The notes under the pieces are model-generated. The model was given only the letters and a program-made list of their open reading frames with translations, did not search any database and was not told the origin of the DNA. Position numbers and translations under genes: made by a program. A stretch of DNA of 7,830 bases from Bacteriovoracaceae bacterium UBA2394 (lineage in GTDB: Bacteria; Bdellovibrionota; UBA2394), in the NCBI GenBank assembly GCA_002343335.1, contig DDSI01000126.1:1-7830 (forward strand). Reading direction: 5' to 3'. Positions 1-6,483 of the stretch are shown here, in pieces. How positions within the stretch are numbered: the stretch's first letter is position 1; each line of letters starts with the position of its first letter.

Positions 1-574
1 AATCCACATAGCTGCCGCGAGACTTAAACTCCGAGGGCACAGCATGCGCACCCATGAACGTGGCAATCAACTCGATTTTAGTGTGATCTCGAAGGATATC
101 GATCGCCTTTAGAAGTTTGAGTTCCGATTCCAAATTCAGCCCGTAGCCCGTTTTGATTTCCAGTGTGGTGATGCCAAACTCGGATGCCCGCTGGAGCCGT
201 TGCTTTCCAAGACGTACAATTTCACTCAAAGTCGCACCTCTCGTTTGCTTTACGGAAGATTTAATTCCTCCGCCCTTCGCGGCGATTTGCTCATAAGTCG
301 CTCCCTTGAGTCGCTGATTCCATTCCTCTGCACGATCGCCGGCAAATAATAAATGCGTGTGCGCGTCAACGAGACCCGGCACCAGACATCGCGCACGATA
401 GAGAGATTTTTTGGAAGCGAGGCGAAGCTTTGAACGAGAAAATGTTTCGACCCTTACAATTTTGCCATGCGAATCAAGCTGTACTCGTCCAGGACGAAAT
501 CGAGCAAATGTGGCCTTTCCTTTTGTAAGTGGCGTGGCCACTTCATCGGCGATAAATTCTCGGATCAAATTCAT
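1..574 (-). CDS. hutI: Imidazolonepropionase (HutI), N-terminal 191 residues, truncated by window edge
   Basis: Cytoplasmic metal-dependent amidohydrolase that opens the ring of 4-imidazolone-5-propanoate to give N-formimino-L-glutamate, the third step of histidine degradation. The reverse-strand reading from ATG at 574-572 stays open to position 1. It shows the family marks in order: LVPGLVDAHTHLLFAGDR at residues 64-81, with the metal-ligand pair H72/H74 and the substrate-contacting R81; KGGGIKSSV at 100-108; EIKTGYGLNLESE at 139-151; and FMGAHAVPSEF at 173-183, with the conserved H177. The family is about 400 residues long, so roughly the second half lies outside. The ATG is the only standard start after the in-frame stop at 637-635. 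No Shine-Dalgarno sequence precedes it. It is divergent from the TolC gene, 28 bp away. No other hut gene is visible. Identification is firm from motifs; activity is inferred. Confidence 0.95.
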   Translation of the reverse strand, partial: MNLIREFIADEVATPLTKGKATFARFRPGRVQLDSHGKIVRVETFSRSKLRLASKKSLYRARCLVPGLVDAHTHLLFAGDRAEEWNQRLKGATYEQIAAKGGGIKSSVKQTRGATLSEIVRLGKQRLQRASEFGITTLEIKTGYGLNLESELKLLKAIDILRDHTKIELIATFMGAHAVPSEFKSRGSYVD

Positions 575-602
575 GAGGGATACGTTAGTATAGTTCTCTG
601 CG
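575..602. promoter_or_regulatory. 28-bp divergent hutI/tolC start region with symmetrical -10-like core
   Basis: This short gap separates two divergent start codons. It contains AGTATAGT (587-594), which reads as TATAGT on the plus strand (589-594) and TATACT on the minus strand (592-587), both close to the TATAAT -10 consensus. Transcription starting about 7 bases downstream of either hexamer would begin at or just before the respective ATG, giving leaderless or nearly leaderless mRNAs; neither gene shows a Shine-Dalgarno sequence. The -35 positions would fall inside the opposing genes and I see no good TTGACA there, so the call rests on the -10 cores and geometry only. Confidence 0.35.
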
Positions 603-1049
603 ATGGGCTTTTTCTTTCTCTCATTCTTTGCACTTCAAGCTCTTGCCGCGACGGAAAAGTCCCAGGTCTACGATCTTCCCGCGCTCTTTGAACATTCAAC
701 GCAACATGTTACGCGACTTAAAATCGAGGAGAGCAAGTTAAAGGCAGCGCGAGCGGGGAATCGAGAGGCTCTCGGAGAAATTCTTCCAAAGGCGAGCTTC
801 CTAGGCAGCTACACTCGACAAGATAAGGGCGGCACGGTCTCATCCCAGAATCAAACCAATGGTCGGTTCAATGTTCAGCAACCGCTCTTTCGAGGTTTCC
901 AGGAATTTTTTGCACTATCTGCAGCCAAAGCGGGGACCCGCGCGCAGGAATATTCCCTGCAATGGGCCAAGGCCATGCTCATGAAAGATATCGCCGACCT
1001 CTATTTTTCGATTCTTCAAGCGGAAAGTGCAGAGCGTCTCATGCAGTAA
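603..1049 (+). CDS. TolC-family outer-membrane efflux protein, N-terminal part, ended by an in-frame stop
   Basis: First 148 residues of an outer-membrane factor (OMF), the trimeric channel that carries efflux or type I export substrates across the outer membrane. A hydrophobic export signal occupies residues 1-16 with an ALA-A cleavage-like site, but its n-region has no Lys or Arg, which is unusual. An in-frame TAG at 591-593 leaves ATG 603 as the only standard start. Next come the first OMF repeat's helices (KIEESKLKAARAGNREALGE), the first beta-barrel strands (KASFLGSYTRQ and GRFNVQQPLFRGF, the latter a typical OMF 'QPLF.G' segment) and the start of a long helix, MKDIADLYFSILQAESAERL, matching the common 'D(I/V)...YF.ILQA' pattern. 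The frame is cut here by TAA (1047-1049), then continues without shift as the rest of the protein. Alone, this fragment should not form a channel. Confidence 0.85.
   Translation: MGFFFLSFFALQALAATEKSQVYDLPALFEHSTQHVTRLKIEESKLKAARAGNREALGEILPKASFLGSYTRQDKGGTVSSQNQTNGRFNVQQPLFRGFQEFFALSAAKAGTRAQEYSLQWAKAMLMKDIADLYFSILQAESAERLMQ
1047..1049 (+). other. In-frame TAA interrupting the tolC-like gene
   Basis: The stop lies at codon 149 of a reading frame that otherwise runs from 603 to 1838 (411 sense-or-interrupted positions). It sits within the long alpha-helix of the OMF fold, so the two halves belong to one protein. One C-to-T change would convert a CAA glutamine codon to TAA, and the neighbours are CAG on both sides (CAG TAA CAG). 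No hairpin or other recoding signal is evident after it, and TAA ends the RND gene normally, so codon reassignment is not supported. A real nonsense mutation, a sequencing or assembly error, or low-level readthrough remain possible. Confidence 0.9.
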
Positions 1050-1052
1050 CAG

Positions 1053-1838
1053 GTGGAACTTACGGGCAAGCGTGTGAAGAATTTGAAAAATTGGGAAAAA
1101 ATTGGAAGAGCTAAAAAATCAGAGTCTCTCTCGGCTCAGTCTCGACTCGGATTGGTCGAAGCAGATTTACTGGCGCTTCAACAAGAATTGCTCGATCTCC
1201 GATTGAACTTACCCGCGGTGGCTGGCCTCCCCTCTCACACCACTCTCAAAGATTCGGTAAAGGAACCCTCTGAAGTGGCACCACTGGAGACCTATTTAGA
1301 TTTGAAGAATCGCGGCGACGTACTGAGCAAGATGGAAGCCGTGGAATCCGCGCGAAAGGTTCGTGCGGCCGCGTGGAGTGCTCATTTTCCGACGCTCGAT
1401 GCTGAAGGAAATTATTACGTGAAGCGTTCCGGAAATCTGAAGGGCGTGGACTGGGATCTCTCACTTAATTTGGAAGTGCCGATTTTTTCAGGAGGTTCCG
1501 TTTTGGCGAGACGTCAACAGGCCGACGAACAGGTCTTTCAGCGACAGAAGGAATATGAACAGTCGATTCTAGATTCGCGAAAGGAAATCGAAAGTCTCTA
1601 TCACAGAGTTCAAAGTTTAAAGTCTCAGGTCACAACGCTCAAACGCGCCGCCGAAGAGACTAAATCAAGTTATTTGGAACAAAATCGAGACTATCAGCGC
1701 GGCATGGTGACCAACTTAGAAGTTCTGGAAGCACTCAGCACCTATATCGATACGCAAAAGCGTTGGAAAAATTCCATTTACGATTTGCAACAGGCGCGTT
1801 TGGACCTTGATCTAGCTTCCGGAGTATTAAAGCCATGA
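1053..1838 (+). CDS. TolC-family outer-membrane efflux protein, C-terminal part downstream of the in-frame stop
   Basis: Remaining 261-262 codons of the interrupted outer-membrane factor, in the same frame as 603-1049. It finishes the first helical hairpin (GKRVKNLKNWEKIGRAKKSE, then SAQSRLGLVEADLLALQQEL) and carries the second OMF repeat: GDVLSKMEAVESARKVRAAA, the barrel strand FPTLDAEGNYY, a second 'VPIFSGG' strand near 1480-1497, and a final hairpin ending in QRGMVTNLEVLEALSTYID, the usual 'G...(D/N)(V/L)L.A...' turn. GTG at 1053-1055 is the first possible restart, but no Shine-Dalgarno precedes it and the product would lack an export signal, so independent expression as a working channel is unlikely. 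It ends in TGA overlapping the next ATG (ATGA, 1835-1838), which indicates translational coupling with the RND permease. Confidence 0.85.
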   Translation: MELTGKRVKNLKNWEKIGRAKKSESLSAQSRLGLVEADLLALQQELLDLRLNLPAVAGLPSHTTLKDSVKEPSEVAPLETYLDLKNRGDVLSKMEAVESARKVRAAAWSAHFPTLDAEGNYYVKRSGNLKGVDWDLSLNLEVPIFSGGSVLARRQQADEQVFQRQKEYEQSILDSRKEIESLYHRVQSLKSQVTTLKRAAEETKSSYLEQNRDYQRGMVTNLEVLEALSTYIDTQKRWKNSIYDLQQARLDLDLASGVLKP

Positions 1839-4800
1839 AAATTTCAGAAATCGCGATCGAACGACCGGTATTCACATGGATGCTCATGTTTGCTCTCATT
1901 CTCTTTGGTTATCTTTCCTTCCAAAGAATGGGCGTTGGCCAGCTTCCCGATGTGGATCAGCCCGTCGTCTCTGTGAATGCCACGCTGGAAGGAGCTTCAC
2001 CCGAGGTGATGGAAACCCAAGTGGTCGACCAGATCGAGAGCGCTGTGCTTTCCATAGCAGGCATAAGAAATATTCGATCGTCGGCACGACAGGGACGCGC
2101 GGACGTCACCATTGAATTTAATTTAGAGAAGAATATCGATATCGCCGTACAAGAAGTGCAGGCCAAGTTATCCGAAGCTCAGCGCAGGCTTCCCGATGAT
2201 CTGGACCCACCTTCGGTGAGAAAGCGGAATCCCGAGGATCGCCCGATTCTCTGGCTATCGGTTACTTCCGAGACCATGGATCGGCTCACCCTAATGACGT
2301 TTGTGCGCGATCGCGTTCGCGATCAGTTTTCCAAAATCGATGGTGTGGCGGAAGTGATGATGGGCGGCTATTTAGAACCCACACTCCGCGTATGGGTGCA
2401 TGCAGATAAATTGAAGACTTACGCTCTCAGCGTGGATGACGTGATCGACGCGATCAAGCGAGAGCATAGTGAAATGCCCGCGGGCATCGTTGAGAGAAAA
2501 AATGAAGAGCTCTCTGTACGAGTGCTCGGCGAAGCCTCTTCCGTTAAAGAATTTGAAAATCTTCTGATCACACGAAGAGGAGGCGGCATCAACTATCGAC
2601 CTGTCGCCTTAAAGGACATCGCGCGTATCGAAGAAGGTACGGCCGATGTGCGCAGCTTGAGTCGAGCCGATGGAAAGGCTTCCATCGGTCTGGGAATTTT
2701 AAAACAGCGCGGATCCAATACTGTGGCAGTGGCCGACCGAGTTAAGGACCGTTTTGAATCGCTTCAAAAGGAACTTGGCTCCCAGGTGAAATTGGCGGTG
2801 AACTATGACGGCACCGTTTTTGTAAAGGAAGCGGTACACGAATTGATCTTCACCCTCCTTCTCTCTGCGCTTTTGACAGCGCTTGTTTGCTGGGTGTTTT
2901 TGGGATCGTGGTCCTCTACTCTCAATATCATTTTGGCAATTCCTACGTCAGTTGTCGGAAGCTTCATGGTGCTCAGCTATCTCAACTTCACACTGAATAC
3001 CTTCACGCTTCTCGCACTTTCACTCGCTATCGGGATCGTGGTCGACGATGCCATTATGGTGCTTGAAAATATATTTCGGCATTTGGAAAAAGGTCTCGAT
3101 CGAAAAAAGGCCGCGATCGTCGGTGTGCGCGAAGTTTCCCTGGCAGCACTCGCTGCTACAGCCGCGATTATCGCGATCTTCATTCCCGTCGCCTTCATGA
3201 CGGGTGTGATCGGTCGATACTTTTATGAATTTGGTGTCACCATTTCGGTAGCGGTCGCAATTTCTCTTTTGGAAGCACTCACCCTTACTCCCATGCGGTG
3301 CGCTCAATTTGTCACTCACACTGAAAGAACCACGCGCTTCGGAAAAGCCGTCGATGGATTTTTTGAATCTTTACGAGAATCGTACCAAAGAATTTTGCCC
3401 CGCATTTTAGAATATCGCTGGATCACTATTGGACTATCACTTGTGGCGTTTGCCCTCACGCTATCTTCTCTTTTCTTTTTGAAATCTGAATTTGCTCCTT
3501 CTCAAGATGATGGAAGAATCATGATCCGAGCCCAAACGAAGGTGGGATCCTCTCTCAGCTTTACGGATGAGAAAGTGAAAGAACTGGAAGCCGTCCTCAG
3601 CAAACAGCCTGAGGTGGAGCGCGTGTTTCTATCGATCGGAGGATTTGGCGGAGGCCAAGTGAATACCGCCATGATCTTTCTGACATTGAAAGACTATTCC
3701 AAGCGCCCCCTTCGGGAAGGGGAACGCTCCATCTGGAGCCAACAGAAGTTCTCTACTTTCTTGCGAGGCGAGCTAAAAAAGGTGCAAGGAATTCAAGCTT
3801 TCATTCAGGACAATTCGAGCTCGAGCGTCATGGGACATCGAGGTTACCCGATCGAAGTGAGTTTGAAAGGCCCCGATTGGAATGAAATCTTGAAGTGGTC
3901 AGATGTCCTTCAAAAGAAATTCGAAGAATCAGGAGCCATGACCGACGTAAACTCCGACTACATCGGAGCCGCACCAGAAATTGAAATCTCTCCGAACCGC
4001 GATGCCGCAGCGCAGTTTGGAGTGGGCGTGGCCGACATTGCTCGGACAATCAATGCTCTCGTCGGGGGCGTGGTCGCTGGCCTCTATACGAAGGATGGAA
4101 AGCGCTACGACATCCGCGTTCGACTCGAAGAAATCGATCGCCAAAAACTCACCGATCTTGAAAAGCTTCCCGTGAGAAATTCTCGCGGGGAACTCATTCC
4201 TTTAAAATCGCTGGTGAACATCAACGAGGGCTCTGCTCCGCTAAGAATCTCACGCGTGGACCGCGAGCGCGCGCTCGATATTTCTGCGAACGTTGCTCCG
4301 GAGTCCTCGCAGTCGGAAGCACTAAAGACCGTTGAACGCATCGCCAAAGAAACTCTGCCTCCGGGATATTACGTATCGCTTGGAGGAAGCTCTCAAACTT
4401 TTCGAGAATCAAGAGACAGCCTTCTTTTTGCATTGTTATTGGGAATTTTAGTTTCGTACATGGTGCTGGCTTCTCAATTTAACTCGTACATTCATCCGCT
4501 CACTGTCCTCATCGCCTTTCCCTTCGGTATCAGCGGCGCTTTCGTGGCGCTCCTTCTCTGGGGCCAGACGCTTAACATTTACTCGATGATTGGCCTCATC
4601 TTATTGGCGGGACTCGTGAAAAAGAATTCTATTTTGCTCGTGGATTTTACAAATCAAATGAAAGCAGCGGGGAAATCGACTCACGAAGCACTTTTAGAGG
4701 CCTGCCCTGTTCGTCTCCGCCCTATTTTGATGACTTCATTTGCGACGATCGCTGCCGCGATCCCTGCCGCCGTGAACTTCGGACCGGGAGCTGAAAGCCG

Positions 4801-4909
4801 AATCCCCATGGCGGCTGCCATTATCGGAGGAATGATTCTCTCCACAGTCCTCACATTACTCGTCGTGCCCTGCGTGTATTCACTCCTCGACAAACTTCAA
4901 CGCGATTAA
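1835..4909 (+). CDS. RND-family (HAE1/AcrB-like) efflux permease
   Basis: Inner-membrane, proton-driven trimeric transporter that captures substrates from the periplasm or membrane and passes them to an outer-membrane channel. The 1024-residue length is typical for HAE1 members. The RND plan is complete: TM1 at about residues 10-30; a first periplasmic loop beginning with the common GQLPDVDQPVVSV-type segment; TM2-TM6 at about 337-485; TM7 near 530-550; a second large periplasmic loop; and TM8-TM12 from about 863 to the end. Proton-relay residues are present: D404 and D405 in GIVVDDAIMVLENI of TM4, and K930 in GLVKKNSILLVDF of TM10 (equivalent to AcrB D407, D408 and K940). The gene overlaps the TolC gene by ATGA, with GGAG at 1821-1824, 10 bases before the ATG. 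No adaptor gene is adjacent. Substrate cannot be told from sequence; the family label is firm. Confidence 0.97.
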   Translation: MKISEIAIERPVFTWMLMFALILFGYLSFQRMGVGQLPDVDQPVVSVNATLEGASPEVMETQVVDQIESAVLSIAGIRNIRSSARQGRADVTIEFNLEKNIDIAVQEVQAKLSEAQRRLPDDLDPPSVRKRNPEDRPILWLSVTSETMDRLTLMTFVRDRVRDQFSKIDGVAEVMMGGYLEPTLRVWVHADKLKTYALSVDDVIDAIKREHSEMPAGIVERKNEELSVRVLGEASSVKEFENLLITRRGGGINYRPVALKDIARIEEGTADVRSLSRADGKASIGLGILKQRGSNTVAVADRVKDRFESLQKELGSQVKLAVNYDGTVFVKEAVHELIFTLLLSALLTALVCWVFLGSWSSTLNIILAIPTSVVGSFMVLSYLNFTLNTFTLLALSLAIGIVVDDAIMVLENIFRHLEKGLDRKKAAIVGVREVSLAALAATAAIIAIFIPVAFMTGVIGRYFYEFGVTISVAVAISLLEALTLTPMRCAQFVTHTERTTRFGKAVDGFFESLRESYQRILPRILEYRWITIGLSLVAFALTLSSLFFLKSEFAPSQDDGRIMIRAQTKVGSSLSFTDEKVKELEAVLSKQPEVERVFLSIGGFGGGQVNTAMIFLTLKDYSKRPLREGERSIWSQQKFSTFLRGELKKVQGIQAFIQDNSSSSVMGHRGYPIEVSLKGPDWNEILKWSDVLQKKFEESGAMTDVNSDYIGAAPEIEISPNRDAAAQFGVGVADIARTINALVGGVVAGLYTKDGKRYDIRVRLEEIDRQKLTDLEKLPVRNSRGELIPLKSLVNINEGSAPLRISRVDRERALDISANVAPESSQSEALKTVERIAKETLPPGYYVSLGGSSQTFRESRDSLLFALLLGILVSYMVLASQFNSYIHPLTVLIAFPFGISGAFVALLLWGQTLNIYSMIGLILLAGLVKKNSILLVDFTNQMKAAGKSTHEALLEACPVRLRPILMTSFATIAAAIPAAVNFGPGAESRIPMAAAIIGGMILSTVLTLLVVPCVYSLLDKLQRD

Positions 4910-4930
4910 AATTGGGGATTAAAATTGGGG
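4905..4930. repeat. Two tandem copies of a 13-bp unit covering the RND stop codon
   Basis: ATTAAAATTGGGG occurs at 4905-4917 and again, exactly, at 4918-4930. The first copy includes the end of the last sense codon and the TAA stop of the RND permease gene. The second copy runs into the left arm of the inverted repeat at 4923-4991. The arrangement could be replication slippage or a by-product of element insertion beside the gene end. Confidence 0.85.
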
Positions 4931-4991
4931 ACAGTATACGTATTTCCTATTTAGTCAGAAGAATTGGGAAATACATATACTGTCCCCAATT
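4923..4991. repeat. 69-bp inverted repeat with 25-bp arms and 19-bp loop; candidate REP/MITE-like element
   Basis: Left arm 4923-4947 starts AATTGGGGACAGTATA. The right arm (4967-4991) is its reverse complement over 25 bases with one mismatch (C4939 opposite A4975), which would be a G.U wobble in a minus-strand transcript. The loop is 4948-4966. The outermost bases are echoed just outside both arms: AATTGGGG at 4910-4917 on the left, and AATTGG (minus strand, 4998-4993) on the right. It lies between convergent genes. There is no U-tract after either arm, so it is not a textbook intrinsic terminator, although the stem could block transcription from both sides. The shape resembles small palindromic elements mobilised by REP-associated Y1 transposases; none is encoded here, so that origin is inference. 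Confidence 0.85.
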
Positions 4992-5002
4992 ACCAATTAC
5001 AC

Positions 5003-5128
5003 TTATCGGCATTGATTTTGTTCAGCGTAGCTATTGAGAAAGGCGGCATATTTGTTGCGCTTTACTTTTTCCACTTCAAAGAGGGCCTGCAAAGTTTGCG
5101 GGGGATGGATCGTTAAGGCGACGAAGTT
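5003..5128 (-). pseudogene. Probable frameshifted C-terminal end of the unknown exported protein (41 codons)
   Basis: Directly past the point where the 5823-5113 gene reads LVVEYR, the frame one base back is open for 41 codons, from 5128 to a TAA at 5005-5003. It gives NFVALTIHPPQTLQALFEVE followed by KVKRNKYAAFLNSYAEQNQCR, whose composition and amphipathic pattern look like real protein. Joined to residues 1-232 it would make a 273-residue product ending 11 bp before the inverted repeat, so the convergent genes would meet exactly at that element. No -1 slippery heptamer is visible at the junction, so a one-base deletion or a sequence error is likelier than programmed frameshifting. This segment has no start codon of its own in a useful position. 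Confidence 0.55.
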
Positions 5129-5823
5129 CGGTATTCCACAACCAGCGGGATTGCATAGTCGGTGGTGGCTCCGGGATCTTTCAAGCTCTCATTCATAGTG
5201 CGAATATTTTGCACATAAATTATGAAGATTTTCTTCGCAGAGAGATCCTGATCCATAGAAATGACCTTTTCTAAATCTTTCAAACTCACCACGAGATCGC
5301 CCTTGGCATCCGTTCGATAGACCACCATGGAGGTGTCCAAGGGCTTAAAATCCTGCGGTGATCCCGCACTTCCAGAAACAAAAACATGCACTTTGCCGAC
5401 CATGAGACGCCCCTGATTTACTTGATCTTTGTAATCCAAAACAATTTGGAGTCCTTCCTCCCGCGAATATTGATGAGAAGTTTTGAACAAAACCGCGGTC
5501 GTCAGCTCTGCCCGCTTCATTTCTAAAACCTGCCGATGCTTTTCTTCCCACGTTTCTCCGGAAAGCTCATCCATCGCGACGCCTTCAATTTGCGCAGAAG
5601 CGCCATCGATCGTGATCAGTTGACTGACCGGCGCGGTCGCGCGCCGGTAGGTAATGTAGCTCGCGAAACCCGCACTTAAAACAAGCGCGCAGGCTGCGAA
5701 TTTCTTGAGGCGTTGAAATCGAGGCGGTTTTGAAGGTGCGTCCGAGACACCGTTCTCAGCCAAAGCATGAGACGAGGTAAGAATGGTAACGCAAAGAAAC
5801 AGGATGAGAGAACACCTCGCCAT
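5113..5823 (-). CDS. Exported or membrane-anchored protein of unknown function, probably frameshifted near its C-terminus
   Basis: I do not recognise this family. The 236-residue product starts at ATG 5823-5821, the only ATG before an in-frame TAG two codons upstream. Residues 1-22 form a signal-peptide-like segment (one Arg, a hydrophobic core, then HALA before E23). A second hydrophobic helix at about 42-59 is flanked by RLKK and RR, so the protein is probably membrane-anchored. The rest is soluble and mixed alpha/beta, with a charged helical stretch (about 88-110, rich in E, K and R) and strand-like segments such as KVHVFVSG and KKIFIIYVQNIR. The annotated end, YRTSSP, looks abrupt: coding-like sequence continues in the next frame to 5003. 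The gene follows the PilZ gene by 32 bp on the same strand, suggesting one operon. No Shine-Dalgarno is obvious. Functional inference stops at location. Confidence 0.75.
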   Translation of the reverse strand: MARCSLILFLCVTILTSSHALAENGVSDAPSKPPRFQRLKKFAACALVLSAGFASYITYRRATAPVSQLITIDGASAQIEGVAMDELSGETWEEKHRQVLEMKRAELTTAVLFKTSHQYSREEGLQIVLDYKDQVNQGRLMVGKVHVFVSGSAGSPQDFKPLDTSMVVYRTDAKGDLVVSLKDLEKVISMDQDLSAKKIFIIYVQNIRTMNESLKDPGATTDYAIPLVVEYRTSSP

Positions 5824-5855
5824 GGATGACTAAAGGTGCAAAATCAGTGCCAATT

Positions 5856-6257
5856 CTACTTTAGAAGCATCTGGAAGAGTTTCTTCCCGGTTCCATCGAC
5901 GCGAGTAAATTCAATGCCATAGCCCGGCTTGAACATCTTCGCCTCAACGGAAGTCTCGCGAGTCATTCTCGCGACACGCCCTTCTGCATTAAAAATGGTC
6001 GGTGAAGATGCAAATTTGATATTCATTTGCACGGTTGTTCCAACGGCAAGGGGTACGACCTTCGTATTCGCCACCACAAAAATTCCCCCCGGAGAAATAT
6101 CGCGATTGCGACATCCATATACTTTTCCGTCGTGACTAATCACTTTGATGAGTGCGTCTATTTTTCGTCTTTGGTGCTTTCGTTTCCAAGGACCCAACGC
6201 CTCACTCGATTGAACTTCGCTCACACCCACGTAGCCTCCTCCGTTCCCCAGCCCCAT
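5856..6257 (-). CDS. PilZ-domain protein, probable cyclic-di-GMP receptor
   Basis: 133-residue cytoplasmic protein made of a short glycine-rich leader (residues 1-24) and one PilZ domain filling the remainder. Both halves of the c-di-GMP site are present: the RxxxR motif as R26-K-H-Q-R30, followed by a basic run (R31, K32), and the D/NxSxxG motif as D53-I-S-P-G-G58. The later beta-barrel strands are visible in TTVQMNIKF, EGRVARMTRE and PGYGIEFTRVD, the last being the usual PilZ 'GIGIEF' strand. With intact motifs, ligand binding is expected from family knowledge, with effects on motility, adhesion or exopolysaccharide depending on an unknown partner. The start at ATG 6257-6255 is fixed by an in-frame TAG at 6263-6261. 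The unknown exported protein follows 32 bp downstream, probably co-transcribed. As a stand-alone PilZ its target cannot be told. Confidence 0.93.
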   Translation of the reverse strand: MGLGNGGGYVGVSEVQSSEALGPWKRKHQRRKIDALIKVISHDGKVYGCRNRDISPGGIFVVANTKVVPLAVGTTVQMNIKFASSPTIFNAEGRVARMTRETSVEAKMFKPGYGIEFTRVDGTGKKLFQMLLK

Positions 6258-6365
6258 CCACTATCCAAACAAGAGCCCCCGCTCAAATTGGCGTGATTAC
6301 AAGCCTTTAATCAAAATTCTATTTCAGAGGTATATCCCTAACCCAACAAGATCAAACCTGTTCGA

Positions 6366-6395
6366 TAGCTATCAAAGTCATATAACTAATGTCAA
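6366..6395 (-). promoter_or_regulatory. Candidate promoter for the PilZ operon, overlapped by a 10-bp palindrome
   Basis: In the 226-bp gap between the amidotransferase-like gene and PilZ, the minus strand has a perfect TTGACA (6395-6390). An 18-bp spacer leads to TAGCTA (6371-6366) preceded by TGA, an extended -10-like arrangement; GATAGC at 6373-6368 with a 16-bp spacer is an alternative. Both -10 matches are weak. The palindrome GATAGCTATC (6364-6373) covers this hexamer and could be a repressor site or chance. A start near 6359 would leave a leader of about 100 bases before the PilZ ATG. The rest of the gap shows no gene, strong hairpin terminator or riboswitch that I recognise. Confidence 0.35.
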
Positions 6396-6483
6396 TGCGA
6401 AGACCTGCAGGGACATCAACATTTAATGCTTGTGTGGAGAGCAAATTTCCTGCGAAATGCGCCGGCAAAGCAGAGTCCGTCAA

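Noticed and set aside
1047..1055. Stop-codon reassignment or selenocysteine/pyrrolysine-type recoding at the internal stop
   Set aside because: The codon is TAA, which is not used for selenocysteine or pyrrolysine, and TAA ends the intact RND gene in the same window. No downstream recoding hairpin is apparent.
4923..4991. CRISPR repeat or intrinsic terminator interpretation of the inverted repeat
   Set aside because: There is only one inverted pair with no spacer array, and neither stem is followed by a run of T.
6380..6430. Tiny leader-like minus-strand frame (MLMSLQVFALTLVI) upstream of PilZ
   Set aside because: It overlaps the proposed TTGACA box, has no Shine-Dalgarno and no attenuator hairpin after it.
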